Notes: generated by a model not told the origin, from the sequence alone. Positions 16,348-26,181 are shown, counted from the stretch's first letter. The stretch is DNA of 64,000 nt from Actinomycetota bacterium (GCA_027313705.1 DAHVDE010000085.1:47058-111057); one strand, 5' to 3'. Numbers and translations are program-made.

Positions 16348-19188
16348 GTGACCGGTCAGCCCGCATCGGACTTCGGTGAGTTGCTGCGCGGGCTGCGGAA
16401 GGAAGCCAGGCTGACCCAAGAGGAACTGGCCGAGGAAGCCGCTGTCAGCCTAAGGACGATCCAGGATCTGGAAGAGCGGCGCCATCGGACAGCGCACAAG
16501 TCCACAGCCGAGAAACTGGCTGCCGCCCTGAGCCTGACCGGGCAGATGAGCATGCTGTTCGTCAAGGCCGCTGCGGGGCGTGCGACGGCCGGGGAAGTCC
16601 TGACCGCTGGACAAGCCGGCAGGCCGGCAGCCGGCCAGGCGGCCGCGAGCTTCGGTCCGCCCGCTTCCGTCCCCGTGCCCAGGGAATTGCCAGCGGACGT
16701 GGCTGCCTTTACCGGGCGCGCCAGCGAACTGGCCGCACTCGACGGTTTGCTTGCCGCAGCGAGCGCGACGGCTAGAACGCCAGGTCCGCTAGTGATCTCG
16801 GCGGTGTCGGGCACGGCAGGGGCGGGCAAGACCGCCCTTGCCGTGCATTGGGCGCACCGGATGGCCATGCACTTCCCTGATGGTCAGCTCTATGTCAATC
16901 TGCGCGGCTACGACCCGGCACAACCGGTGCAGCCGCAGGAGGCGCTGGCAGGGTTCCTGAGCGCGCTGGGCGCATCAGGTTCTGGCATTCCGCTTGGCGA
17001 GGCGGCCCTTGCCGCCAGGTACCGGTCGCTGCTGAATGGCAGGCGCTTGCTGGTAGTACTCGACAACGCCGCCAGCGAAGAGCAGGCGCGGCCGCTGTTG
17101 CCTGGCAGTTCGCCGCCCATGGTCCTGGTCACTAGTCGCGGGACGCTGGCCGGGCTGGTGGCCCGTGACGGTGCCCGCCGCCTGGACCTGGACCTGCTGC
17201 CTGCCGACGATGCGGTCGCGTTGCTTCGTGCGCTGATCGGGGACAGGGTGGATTCCGACCCCGCAGCCGCACAGGCACTGACCAGCCTGTGTGCCAGGCT
17301 GCCGCTGGCCTTGCGGGTGGCTGCCGAGCTAGCGGCGGCTCGCCCCGACCGGCCGCTGGCCGAACTGGCGATTGAACTTGCCGACGAGCGGCACCGGCTA
17401 GAGCACCTCGATGCCGGCGGAGATCCGAGGGGCGCGGTGGCAAGCGTGCTCTCCTGGTCCTACCGGCGCCTGGACCACGAGGCCGCCGCGATGTTCAGGC
17501 TACTTGGCCTGCATCCTGGCCAGGACTTGGATCGCTACGCGGCTGCCGCGCTCGGCGCTATGACTGCGAGCCGCGCCGGCCATTTGCTCGCCGTGCTGTC
17601 CAGGACGCACATGATCGAACGGGTCGGTCACGATCGCCACGGCATGCATGACTTGCTGCGTGCGTACGCGGCCGACCAGGCTGCCGCCAGCGATCAGGAC
17701 GACCGCCGCAGGGAAGCGCTGAGCCGGCTCTTCGACTATTACCTGGCTGCCTGCTCGGCAGCGATGGACTGCCTGGCACTCGCTGAGCGCCACCACCGGC
17801 CCGATGCGCCGCCGGTCAGCACGCCGGTCCCGGAATTCGATGACAAAGCGGCCGCCAGGTCGTGGCTGAACGCCGAACTCGGCACCCTGGTGGCCGTTGC
17901 GGCGCACACCGCCAGCCATGGCTGGCCACGGCACACGATCACGCTCGCCCAGACGCTGCACAGGTACTTCGATGGCGTCGACGACACCACGGGCATGACC
18001 ATCTGCCGATATGCCCTCGACGCGGCCAGGGAGTGCGGCGATCTGGCCGCTGAGGCACGCACGCTCACCACAATGGGTGTCATCTACGGGCGGCAGGGCC
18101 TGTACTCGCAGGCCACAAAGTGCCATGCGGAAGCAGTCACCCTGGCCAGGCAGGTTGGGGACCGCCTCACGCAGGGGTGGGCGCTTGGCAACCTCGGCCT
18201 CATCCACGATCAGCAGGGCCGCTACGCGGATGCCGCTCGCTGCCACCGGCAGACCCTGCCGCTGCACAGGGAACTCGGCGATGTCACTGGCGAGGCCATC
18301 GCCCTGTCCAACCTGGGCCTGATTTACCTGCGGCAAAGTCGCTACCAGCAAGCCGCGAGGCATATGCGGCAGGCCATCAGGCTGTACCGGCAGGTGGGCC
18401 ACCAGTTCGGTGAGGCCATCGCGCTGACCAACCTAGGCGAGGTCAGGTACCGGCAAGGCGACTACCCGCAAGCCGTTGACTACCAGGCACTCGCGCTGGC
18501 CCTGTCGCGGCAACTTGGCAGCCGCCGGGTCGAAGCATGGGCACTGACCAGGCTCGGCAAGGTCAGGTGCCGGCTGGGCCTGCTGGAGCAAGCGACCGGC
18601 GACTACCAGCGAGCGCTCGAGATGTTCAGGGAGGTCGGCGACCGCGACGGTGAGGCGGAAGCGCTTAACGGCAGCGGTGAAACCATGCTCGCCGACGGCT
18701 GGTACGCCAAGGCCCGCGCCTTTCACGATGCCGCGCTGACCCTGACCGGTCAGACCGGCGACAAACAGGAGCAAGCTCGCGCGCTGGCAGGACTTGGCGA
18801 GATTTGCCGTTGCCTAGGTCACCACGACCGGGCCGCCAGGTATTGCCAAGACGCGCTCGTCCTTTACCGGCAGATCGGCGACCCCGGCGGGGAAGCCGAA
18901 GCGCTGAATGGCACCGGGGAGATCCTGTCTGCCGCCGGCCAGCCTGACCAAGCCGCCGCCTGCCACCGCGGCGCGCTCGACCTGGCCACTCAGACCGGCG
19001 ACCGCTACCAGCAGGCCCGTGCTCACCGCGGCATCGCCAGCATCTTCGGGGCCGCCAGCGAGCACCAGGAGCGTCAGCACCGCCAGCATGCTCTGAGCAT
19101 CTACGCCGACCTCGGCGTACCCGAAGCCAGCCAGCTACCCGGGCATGACAGCCCATTGCCCGCGCCGCAGGACCAGAACGCGGTATGA
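16348..19188 (+). CDS. XRE-family HTH / NB-ARC / TPR STAND regulator
   Basis: This 946-residue signal-transduction ATPase starts at GTG 16348. Residues 9-65 are an XRE helix-turn-helix (LRGLRKEARLTQEELAEEA). The NB-ARC domain spans roughly 120-400 with P-loop GTAGAGKTAL (about 154-163), Walker B-like LLVVLDNA and the GLPLA-type segment LCARLPLALR. From about residue 560 to the end there are at least nine tetratricopeptide repeats (patterns such as EARTLTTMGVIYGRQGLY). It is an AfsR-like architecture without the SARP domain. Such proteins oligomerise on sensing a ligand through the TPRs and then act on DNA. It is divergent from the PstS-like gene, its most obvious possible target. Confidence 0.9.
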   Translation: MTGQPASDFGELLRGLRKEARLTQEELAEEAAVSLRTIQDLEERRHRTAHKSTAEKLAAALSLTGQMSMLFVKAAAGRATAGEVLTAGQAGRPAAGQAAASFGPPASVPVPRELPADVAAFTGRASELAALDGLLAAASATARTPGPLVISAVSGTAGAGKTALAVHWAHRMAMHFPDGQLYVNLRGYDPAQPVQPQEALAGFLSALGASGSGIPLGEAALAARYRSLLNGRRLLVVLDNAASEEQARPLLPGSSPPMVLVTSRGTLAGLVARDGARRLDLDLLPADDAVALLRALIGDRVDSDPAAAQALTSLCARLPLALRVAAELAAARPDRPLAELAIELADERHRLEHLDAGGDPRGAVASVLSWSYRRLDHEAAAMFRLLGLHPGQDLDRYAAAALGAMTASRAGHLLAVLSRTHMIERVGHDRHGMHDLLRAYAADQAAASDQDDRRREALSRLFDYYLAACSAAMDCLALAERHHRPDAPPVSTPVPEFDDKAAARSWLNAELGTLVAVAAHTASHGWPRHTITLAQTLHRYFDGVDDTTGMTICRYALDAARECGDLAAEARTLTTMGVIYGRQGLYSQATKCHAEAVTLARQVGDRLTQGWALGNLGLIHDQQGRYADAARCHRQTLPLHRELGDVTGEAIALSNLGLIYLRQSRYQQAARHMRQAIRLYRQVGHQFGEAIALTNLGEVRYRQGDYPQAVDYQALALALSRQLGSRRVEAWALTRLGKVRCRLGLLEQATGDYQRALEMFREVGDRDGEAEALNGSGETMLADGWYAKARAFHDAALTLTGQTGDKQEQARALAGLGEICRCLGHHDRAARYCQDALVLYRQIGDPGGEAEALNGTGEILSAAGQPDQAAACHRGALDLATQTGDRYQQARAHRGIASIFGAASEHQERQHRQHALSIYADLGVPEASQLPGHDSPLPAPQDQNAV

Positions 19189-19246
19189 CATCTGCCAGGA
19201 ACGTGCCTACGCTGGAACCGGCCGCCGAAGCTGTGCAGATAAGCAA

Positions 19247-19273
19247 GACCAGCGGTGGTTAATGCCGCTGGTC
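19247..19273. terminator. Bidirectional terminator hairpin
   Basis: GACCAGCGG and CCGCTGGTC form a perfect 9-bp stem around a 9-base loop between the convergent STAND regulator and cold-shock genes. Confidence 0.7.
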
Positions 19274-19289
19274 GTGTGCAGATGAAGAG

Positions 19290-19493
19290 TTAGAGCGGCT
19301 GAACCACGTCAGCCTGCGGGCCCTTAGCGCCGCGGCTGGCCGTGTACTCGACCCGCTGGTTCTCCTGAAGGCTGCGGTATCCGTCAGCCTGAATGGCGGA
19401 ATGATGAACGAAAATGTCTGCGGTGCCGTCGTCGGGGGCGATGAAACCATACCCCTTGTCGGCGTTGAACCACTTCACGGTGCCTTGAGCCAT
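19290..19493 (-). CDS. Cold-shock protein (CspA family)
   Basis: This 67-residue single-stranded nucleic-acid chaperone is the exact family length. It shows RNP1 (KGYGFIAP) and RNP2 (DIFVHHSAI) plus the start [14 protein letters not shown]. An AGA-rich ribosome site lies just upstream. The gap 19494-19741 between it and the divergent S9 peptidase holds its leader and promoter; no other gene is visible there. Confidence 0.97.
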   Translation of the reverse strand: MAQGTVKWFNADKGYGFIAPDDGTADIFVHHSAIQADGYRSLQENQRVEYTASRGAKGPQADVVQPL

Positions 19494-19741
19494 CTTGTCT
19501 TCTCCAGAGAAACGATTTTCCGGGGTGCTAGCGCACGACCCCGGCTGGTGCGGGCCGCCTGCCCATCTGAGCTTGGCTAAGGTACCGAAGGCGCCCGCTT
19601 GTCAAAATACGCAGGCGCTGCGAACTTCGACTCCAACCGGGTTCTATTAAACACCATCGCGGGAGCGCGTTGGCCCTTGCCTGCCTGTTTGCAGCGGGAC
19701 CTGACGGTGAGGCGGCACCTCCCTGGACCGGTTAACCTGTC

Positions 19742-21907
19742 GTGCGGCGGCTGGCGGCATGGCAGAGTGCAGCCGTGACGATCGATGAATTCCCTCGGCA
19801 GCTGGCAAGCACAAGGCGCTTCACGCTCGGTGTTCCGCGCGCGGTGACGGTCTCGCGGGATGGCGGGCGGGTGCTGTTCCTTCGCACTCGGGGCGGGCAA
19901 GACCCGGTCACGTGCCTTTGGCAGCTTGACCTGACTGACGGCGGGGGCGGACGTGAGCGGCTTATCGCCGATCCGGCCGCATCGTGGAATGTCGGCCCTG
20001 GTGATGTGCCTGAGGCTGAGCAGGTCAGGCGGGAACGGACTCGCGAGCTCGCAGCCGGGATCGTGGCCTACTCGGCCGACGCGGACTGCCGTACGGTCGT
20101 GTTCGCGGTGGACGGGCGGTTGTGGGTGCTCCGGGACGGCGAAGGCCCGCACGGACTGGCCGATGTCCCCGAGCCGGTGCCTGCCGCGGACGGAGTGGCT
20201 GACCCCGCGATCGACCCGACAGGCCAGCGCGTGGCCTACGTGGTCGATGGCGCGCTGCATGTCACCGAACTGGCCGACGGGACTGGCCGGCTGCTGGCCG
20301 CTCCTGAGCACGACGAGGTCTCCTACGGTCTCCCTGAGCACGTGGCGGCCGAGTCCATGTACCGCTACCGCGGCCACTGGTGGGCTCCTGACGGCCAGCG
20401 GCTGCTGGTCGCCAGGGTCGACAATTCTCCGGTCAGGCGCTGGTGGATCGCGGATCCTGCCGACCCGGAGCGGCCGCCGCGCGCGGTCAGGTACCCGGTC
20501 GCCGGGACCGCCAATGCAGACGTCACCTTGCATGTGCTGCGCCTCGACGGGAGCAGGACCGAGGTCACCTGGGACCGCCGCGGGCATGAGTACCTGGCCA
20601 CCGCGAAATGGGACTCGGCAGGCCCTTTGCTCAGCGTGCAAAGCCGAGACCAGCGGACGGTCATGGTGCTGGCGGCCGACGAAGTCACCGGACAGGCAAC
20701 GCCACTGCATACCGAGCGTGACGACATCTGGGTCGAGCTAGTGCCAGGAACGCCAGCGCGGGTCAGCGCCGGGGACCTGGTCACCGTGTCTGACCGGGAC
20801 GGCTCGAGGCGTCTTGTGGTCGGCGGTGCTGCCGTGACGCCCGACGGCCTGCATGTCAAGTCGGTAAGAGGGACCGACGGCGATGCGGTCTACTTCACCG
20901 CGACGGACGAACGCGACCCGGTCGAGCAGCACCTGTGGCGGTACGACCCTGAGCAGGGCTTGTCGCGGTGCAGCGCCGGCCCAGGCGTACACGACGGGGA
21001 GGTGGCCGGCGGCACGGTTGTGGTGCTCTCGCGAACAGAAGAGGGCGGCGGCGGCCAGGTCGCCTGGCGTGACGGCACTCGCGCGCCCATTGCCAGCCTC
21101 GAAGCAGAACCAGTGCTGATGCCGCGGATCACGTGGCTGACTCTCGGCGCCCGCAAGCTGCGTGCCGCCCTGCTGCTGCCGTCGTGGTACCGGCAGGGAA
21201 CGCGGCTCCCCGTGCTGGCGAGCCCGTACGGCGGCCCCGCCATGCAGCGGGTGGTCCGCAGGCGTGGCGCGAGTTTCTGCGAGGATCAGTGGTTCGCTGA
21301 GCACGGCTTCGCCGTCCTGGTCACCGACGGGCGCGGCACGCCTGGCCGCGGGCCTGAGTGGTCGAAGTCAGTGTTCGGCGACCCCTTCTCCGCGCCCCTC
21401 GCCGATCAGGTCGACGCGCTCGAGGCGATCTTTGCTCAGTTCCCCGACCTGGACCGCAGCCGGGTAGGGATCCGCGGCTGGTCCTTCGGGGGCGCGCTCG
21501 CGGCCATGGCCGTGCTCCGCCGCCCCGACGTGTTCCACGCGGCCGTCTCCGGCGCCGCAACCCACGATCACCGGCTTTACGACACCTACTGGCGGGAGCG
21601 ATTCCTCGGCCTGCCGCAGCAGAACCCGGCAGGATACGACCGGGCATCCACCATTACCTGGGCCGCCAGCCTGGCCAGGCCGCTGCTGCTGATCCACGGA
21701 ATGGCCGATGACAACGTGGTGGTGGCGCACACGCTGCGGATGTCGGCTGCGTTGCTCGCGGCCGGCCGCCCGCACCAGGTTCTGCCGCTGTCGGGCTCCA
21801 CCCACATGCCGGCCGACCTCGGCAGCCAGTTGCTGCACCACGAACTCGCCTTCCTCGCCGAGTCACTCGGCGTCTCCCGAGGTGGCGGCCGCAAGCTGGC
21901 AGGCTGA
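19742..21907 (+). CDS. S9 family (DPP IV-like) serine peptidase
   Basis: This protein of about 710-721 residues has an N-terminal beta-propeller with DPP IV-like features (LPEHVAAESMYRYRGHWW, LLVARVDNS) and a C-terminal alpha/beta-hydrolase. Catalytic residues are Ser581 in GWSFGG, Asp in MADDNVV (about 656-657) and His in STHMP (about 688). Such enzymes release dipeptides after Pro or Ala. No signal peptide is seen, so it is probably cytoplasmic. The start is GTG 19742 or, equally likely, GTG 19775 (VTIDEF); neither has a strong ribosome site. Confidence 0.88.
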   Translation: MRRLAAWQSAAVTIDEFPRQLASTRRFTLGVPRAVTVSRDGGRVLFLRTRGGQDPVTCLWQLDLTDGGGGRERLIADPAASWNVGPGDVPEAEQVRRERTRELAAGIVAYSADADCRTVVFAVDGRLWVLRDGEGPHGLADVPEPVPAADGVADPAIDPTGQRVAYVVDGALHVTELADGTGRLLAAPEHDEVSYGLPEHVAAESMYRYRGHWWAPDGQRLLVARVDNSPVRRWWIADPADPERPPRAVRYPVAGTANADVTLHVLRLDGSRTEVTWDRRGHEYLATAKWDSAGPLLSVQSRDQRTVMVLAADEVTGQATPLHTERDDIWVELVPGTPARVSAGDLVTVSDRDGSRRLVVGGAAVTPDGLHVKSVRGTDGDAVYFTATDERDPVEQHLWRYDPEQGLSRCSAGPGVHDGEVAGGTVVVLSRTEEGGGGQVAWRDGTRAPIASLEAEPVLMPRITWLTLGARKLRAALLLPSWYRQGTRLPVLASPYGGPAMQRVVRRRGASFCEDQWFAEHGFAVLVTDGRGTPGRGPEWSKSVFGDPFSAPLADQVDALEAIFAQFPDLDRSRVGIRGWSFGGALAAMAVLRRPDVFHAAVSGAATHDHRLYDTYWRERFLGLPQQNPAGYDRASTITWAASLARPLLLIHGMADDNVVVAHTLRMSAALLAAGRPHQVLPLSGSTHMPADLGSQLLHHELAFLAESLGVSRGGGRKLAG

Positions 21908-22096
21908 CTGCGACCAGGCCAGCCAGGGTGAGCGCCCTGGCCTGCCCGGCCAGGTGCTGACCCTCGTCGGGGCACCATGGCCGCGCGGATATCTAGTCAT
22001 TTGCGGGCTTGGGAGATTAAATGGGAGCTGACTAACATGCGCCTGCTGGCACACGCGGTGCTCACCGCGAGATGCGAGATTCAGGGAGGTGCCCTG

Positions 22097-23101
22097 GTGG
22101 CCGAACGCAAGAGCCCCACGGCGGTGCTGCGGGAGGGCCCTCGGGCGCTGAGCGAGGCGCAGGTCCGCGAGATCGAGGAGGCGGACCTTGGCTCGGTGGG
22201 CGGGGTCGATATCGACGATGTCATCGAGTACGTGCACAAGGACCTGAAGTCGCTGCCTGATTTCATCACCTTGTACCGCAAGTACCTCAAGCAGCGATGG
22301 GACGTGTACGACCTGGACTTCACCCAGGACAAGATCGACTGGACCGAGAAGATGAGCGAGGAGGAGCGCCAGTCCTTCATCGCCGTTTCGTCCGGATTCC
22401 ACCATGGGGAGCGGCAGGTCGAGATCGAACTTCCTGTCTTCATGATCGGGGCCAGCGAGGAAGAGAAGCTGCACATCGCCGCTCAGATCGAGGACGAGGC
22501 GCGGCACACCGTCTTCTTCGACCGGTTCTATCGCGAGGTCGTCGGCCTGGCCGGCGACGGCATCATGGACATACTTGACGCGTCCTTTCCCTGGGTATCT
22601 GAGACCTTCGTCGGGCCGTTCGGCCTGCTCGCGTACCAGGCGGACGAGGTCAGGCGCAATCCGTACGACGAGCGAGCCAGGGTGCGGTACGGCACTAACT
22701 ACTTCCTGTGGATCGAGGGCGTGCTGGCACTTTCCGTGATGAAGGTGACCTTGTCCTACGCGCGCTGGCGGGGCTTCCTCCCGGCGTATTACGCCGGGTT
22801 CACCGCGACCTGCCGTGACGAGTCGCGGCACGTGCAAGGCGGCATGCGGTACTTGCAGGACGCGGTTCGCAAGGACCCGTCGATGATCAGCGAGATCCAT
22901 GACACGCTGCGGACCATTCTCTCGCTTTCCGGGGTGGCGAGCCGTCGCATCTACTTCGAACCGCTCGGATGGACTGAACAGGAAGTCCAGACCCTTTTCT
23001 TCCAGCAACTACGGCGCAAGCTCAACGATGTCGGAATCGACCTGCCTCCTGACCTTGAAGTGCTGCTCGAGCAGGTGGAGCCGACCCTGGCCGGCGGGTG
23101 A
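22097..23101 (+). CDS. R2-like ligand-binding oxidase (R2lox)
   Basis: This 334-residue ferritin-like metalloprotein is related to class I ribonucleotide reductase R2. Putative metal ligands are E105, E134/H137 (EDEARH), E207 and E242/H245 (DESRH). V108 is three residues after the first Glu and Y202 five residues before the third Glu. These are the relative positions of the residues that form the Val-Tyr ether cross-link in R2lox, which assigns it to that Mn/Fe oxidase family rather than to RNR. R2lox binds a long-chain fatty-acid-like ligand; its physiological substrate is unknown. The GTG at 22097 follows GGGAGGTG; in-frame upstream sequence is probably leader. The stop overlaps the SCP2-like gene. 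Confidence 0.85.
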   Translation: MAERKSPTAVLREGPRALSEAQVREIEEADLGSVGGVDIDDVIEYVHKDLKSLPDFITLYRKYLKQRWDVYDLDFTQDKIDWTEKMSEEERQSFIAVSSGFHHGERQVEIELPVFMIGASEEEKLHIAAQIEDEARHTVFFDRFYREVVGLAGDGIMDILDASFPWVSETFVGPFGLLAYQADEVRRNPYDERARVRYGTNYFLWIEGVLALSVMKVTLSYARWRGFLPAYYAGFTATCRDESRHVQGGMRYLQDAVRKDPSMISEIHDTLRTILSLSGVASRRIYFEPLGWTEQEVQTLFFQQLRRKLNDVGIDLPPDLEVLLEQVEPTLAGG

Positions 23102-23568
23102 CCCCGGTGGGTGAACCGCTGTTCTTCAGCGCGCAGTGGGCCGACGCCGTCTGCGGCGCCTTGACCGCGGGACCGTCGAAAGAGCACAGAGACGGCAAGC
23201 TGCCCGAGTACTGGGACTACTTCGAGCTTGTCAAGTCCGCCTATCCGGCGAGCTGGGCACTCGGCTGCCGTGACCTGCCCGCCGCGCTCGGAAAATGCCC
23301 GGCCTACCTGACCGTCCGATGGGGCGGCGGCAGCGTCACCGAATGCCAGATTACCGGCCCCGACGATCCGCTCGACGCGACTTACGTGCTCGGCATGGAC
23401 TACGACGGCTGGCGCGCACTCCACGACGGCTACGACGCCCAGCGGACCGTCATGTACCGCAAGATCCTCCTCGAGGAGGGTAACCTGCTCGAATTCTTCA
23501 CGACCATTTACTTCTTCGTTGAGTGCCTCGCCGTCATCGGTACTGTGCCCGCCCGCCGGCCGACCTGA
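23098..23568 (+). CDS. SCP2 sterol-carrier-like lipid-binding protein
   Basis: This 156-residue protein has a C-terminal half that follows the SCP2 pattern: a beta strand (YLTVRWGGGSVTECQITG), a segment like ATYVLGMDYDGWRALHDG, then a helix. The predicted hydrophobic tail (LLEFFTTIYFFVECLAVIG) could line a lipid pocket. Catalytic residues are not expected; binding of an acyl chain or sterol is the likely role. GTG 23098 overlaps the R2lox stop by two bases, so the two are made together. The obvious inference is that it presents or receives the lipid acted on by the oxidase. Confidence 0.55.
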   Translation: MTPVGEPLFFSAQWADAVCGALTAGPSKEHRDGKLPEYWDYFELVKSAYPASWALGCRDLPAALGKCPAYLTVRWGGGSVTECQITGPDDPLDATYVLGMDYDGWRALHDGYDAQRTVMYRKILLEEGNLLEFFTTIYFFVECLAVIGTVPARRPT

Positions 23569-24051
23569 CAGTCCAGGTGAAATGCCAGGTGACCGGGCTG
23601 ACCTGATCAAGATCAGGACCCTGGTGCCTGGCCGGCCAGCCTGGTTTCCCGGATCGGCGACGGCGAGCACGGACGGTGCCATCTTGTTGACGTCGGTGCT
23701 ACCGCTGATTCCAGCAGGCCAGCGGCGCTCGCTCTGGCGACGCCGCCCGCATGGCGCCCTGCCGGCGCCAGCAAGACCGACGTCGCGCCCAGGCCGCTCC
23801 GCGCACCCGGCGTCCGAACCCGCACCTTGTTACCTAGATCTCCGGTCACGAGCAGATTCTCGCAGCCGGGCCGGGCCGGGGCTTTCCCGGCAAACCCTCG
23901 CTTTGTTCATTGCCTGGGTGGCCAGTTGCGGATCTGCACGCCACCTTAACAGCGGATTCGCTGGTTTTCCATGCGCTGGAATTTCCCTGAGTTACCAGGG
24001 CGGCTTGGCCTTCGGATCCAAGTCGCACGTCCGATCATTGAGGAACATCAC
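23569..24051. other. Intergenic region without recognisable gene
   Basis: In 483 bases between the SCP2-like gene and the multicopper-oxidase-fold gene I see no supported coding frame, RNA gene or strong terminator. Open frames here have no ribosome sites and unusual composition. A GAGGAA ribosome site at the right edge serves the next gene. Confidence 0.5.
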
Positions 24052-25287
24052 ATGCGCCATGCACGCGCAAACCATGCACCGCCTGGTGTTTCCGCCCGCG
24101 CCGGGTTGCCATTGGCGACCCGGCCAGAGCTGCTTGAGCTTGCCCACGGTGACGTGCTGCAGCTGCGGATCAGCCCGGTGGTCAAGCGGCTTGGCGATAC
24201 GTTCGTGCAAATGCTTGGCTGCAACGGCTCTATCCCAGGTCCGACCCTGAAGGTCAGGCAGGGTTCGGCGGTCGTCGTTGAATTGGTCAACGACGGTGAT
24301 CTTGAGGTCGCCGTCGAGTGGCACGGGCCGCGGCTCGGGAACGGCCATGGCGGCCTGCCGCACGAGACCAAGATCCCGGTTCCGGCCGGCGGCCGGTTCG
24401 CCTGCCACATCAGGTTTCCTGACCCTGGCCTCTACTGGTACCGCTCGCACCTTCGCGAGGACGACGCCAAGGAGCTTGGCCTGTACGGCAATATCCTGGT
24501 CATCCCAGCAGATCCTGGCTACTGGCCGCCAGCCAACAGGGATGTCGTGCTGACCATGAAGGACCTTCCGCTAGCCGGCGGCGAGACCGCCCAGGGCAGC
24601 ACAGTGCTGGTCAGCGGTGAGCCGGATCACTCACTGACTGCCATGATCTGCGAAGTGGTGCGGCTGTGGCTGACCAACACCAGCAGTTCTCAGGTGTTCA
24701 ACGTGCGGTTGCCAGGCGCGCGCATGAAGCTTATCGGCGGCGACAACGGCCGGACAGAACATGAAGAGTTCGTATCAGAGGTGACACTCGCGCCCTTCGA
24801 GCGGGCCGTGGTCGACGTGCTGTTCGGCCAGCCAGGAAAGCTCGAGCTGCAGCACCGCGGGCCGGACGGGAACCGCAGGCTGGCGACGATCACCGTCATG
24901 AACGTGGAGGCAATCCCGCAACTGTCACGGCAATTCGAGGTGTTGCGGACCGCGCCGGAACTGGTTGCCGAGCGGGAGTTCATTGATGCCTGGTATGACG
25001 TGCCGCCAGACATGACGCTCGCGCTGATCCGCGGCATGGACGACCTCGCCTTGTCCTGGCAGTGGCCACCGCACGACAGCGGCAGGGTGAAGATCCGGCT
25101 GGTCAACACGATGGACTCGGGCCATACGGTGTACCGCCCATCCCATCCGCCCGGAGCTGGCCGGTTCCTTGTCTTGTCCCGCGACGGCATCCCTGAGCCT
25201 AATCTGGTGTGGAAGGACACCGTGCTGATCCAAACCGGGCAGACCGTGGACATCTTGTTCGAAGCAAGCGGTCCCGGCCCGGCATGA
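24052..25287 (+). CDS. Multicopper-oxidase-fold protein lacking most copper ligands
   Basis: This 411-residue cytoplasmic protein keeps the scaffold of the actinobacterial multicopper oxidases (GSIPGPTLKVRQGS, FPDPGLYWY, LYGNILVIPADP, VWKDTVLIQTGQTVDI), but the four copper motifs are degraded. HWHG is EWHG (89-92). YWYHPH is YWYRSH (H133 only). HPxHxHG is R362-P-S-H365-P-P-G. The last motif (HCHxxxH with the type-1 ligands) is missing because the protein ends at GPGPA. Only three of about ten ligands survive, so oxidase activity is very unlikely. The frame is nevertheless intact with a good start (GAGGAA before ATG 24052), so it may be a binding pseudoenzyme. Confidence 0.8.
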   Translation: MRHARANHAPPGVSARAGLPLATRPELLELAHGDVLQLRISPVVKRLGDTFVQMLGCNGSIPGPTLKVRQGSAVVVELVNDGDLEVAVEWHGPRLGNGHGGLPHETKIPVPAGGRFACHIRFPDPGLYWYRSHLREDDAKELGLYGNILVIPADPGYWPPANRDVVLTMKDLPLAGGETAQGSTVLVSGEPDHSLTAMICEVVRLWLTNTSSSQVFNVRLPGARMKLIGGDNGRTEHEEFVSEVTLAPFERAVVDVLFGQPGKLELQHRGPDGNRRLATITVMNVEAIPQLSRQFEVLRTAPELVAEREFIDAWYDVPPDMTLALIRGMDDLALSWQWPPHDSGRVKIRLVNTMDSGHTVYRPSHPPGAGRFLVLSRDGIPEPNLVWKDTVLIQTGQTVDILFEASGPGPA

Positions 25288-25494
25288 GCAATGCCGAAGA
25301 GACGGCCGCCGAGCACCACGCGGGCGAGATGGTCAAGCGCGTCCCATCCGGGCAGCCTGCTGAATCCCGCCGAGGGCGCGCGACCATATCTTCTGCCCTC
25401 AGCAGAGCAAGGACCCAGCAGGCGCGCTCGGACGGGCGATCCGGGCGCTACGCTTGCGTTGCACCCTGCAAGCTCCGGCACCGCAAAGGCAGCG

Positions 25495-26181
25495 ATGAAT
25501 CCGAGTTCCCTTCTTGGCCAGTACGGCTATGTGGCCCTGGTCTTGCTTGGTTTCCTCGAGGCCTGCTGCGTCCCGATCTCATCTGAGGTCATCTTCGGGT
25601 TTGCCGGGGTGCTCGCCTACGAGGGGCACCTCAGCCTCCCTGTGGTCATCCTCGCGGGCACGGCAGCCGAGATGGCGGGTTCTTTCCTCTCCTACGGAGT
25701 CGGCCGGATCGGCGGACGCCCGCTGGTCGAACGGCTGGGCAGGTACCTGCTGATTACCAAGACGGACATCGACCGGGCCGAGCGGTTCCTGGCTGGCCGC
25801 GGCGGCTGGGCCATTCCGCTCGGGCGCACGCTGCCGCTCGTCCGCTCCTTTTCCTCGGTCGTGGCCGGATTCGCGAACGTGCCGGCCTTGCGTTTCGGCG
25901 TGCTCAACCTGTTCGGGACTGCCGCATATGTCGCAGTGGTTGCGAGCGTCGGATACGGCCTGGGCTCAGCCTGGCAGCGCATCGTACGTGACATGTCCGC
26001 GTCCGGATACATCATCGCGGCAGTGGCGGCGGTCGCCATAGCGGCATTCGTGCTGGTCAGGCTGCGGGCGCTACGCCGCGAGGCGCGGGCGGTGCCCGCC
26101 GGAGAAGCGCCGGGCTCCTTGGCGCAGGACACGGGTCAAGCGCCGAGCCCCAGTCAGTGGGTTCACCGCGGTGAGGCCTGA
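25495..26181 (+). CDS. DedA family membrane protein
   Basis: This 228-residue integral membrane protein of the DedA/SNARE-associated family has the N-terminal re-entrant motif region (VPISSEVIFGFAGVLAY) and the signature GRTLPLVRSFSSVVAGFANV. About five membrane segments are visible. DedA proteins act in lipid (undecaprenyl-phosphate or phospholipid) translocation and envelope homeostasis. The ATG at 25495, after AAAGG, is chosen because upstream sequence in frame is not membrane-like. The 207 bases before it hold no gene I can support. Confidence 0.88.
   Translation: MNPSSLLGQYGYVALVLLGFLEACCVPISSEVIFGFAGVLAYEGHLSLPVVILAGTAAEMAGSFLSYGVGRIGGRPLVERLGRYLLITKTDIDRAERFLAGRGGWAIPLGRTLPLVRSFSSVVAGFANVPALRFGVLNLFGTAAYVAVVASVGYGLGSAWQRIVRDMSASGYIIAAVAAVAIAAFVLVRLRALRREARAVPAGEAPGSLAQDTGQAPSPSQWVHRGEA

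Noticed and set aside
22097..23101. Class I ribonucleotide reductase beta subunit as identity of the ferritin-like gene
   Set aside because: The spacing of Val108 and Tyr202 relative to the ligands fits R2lox, no alpha subunit is adjacent, and the genome already has nrdJ.
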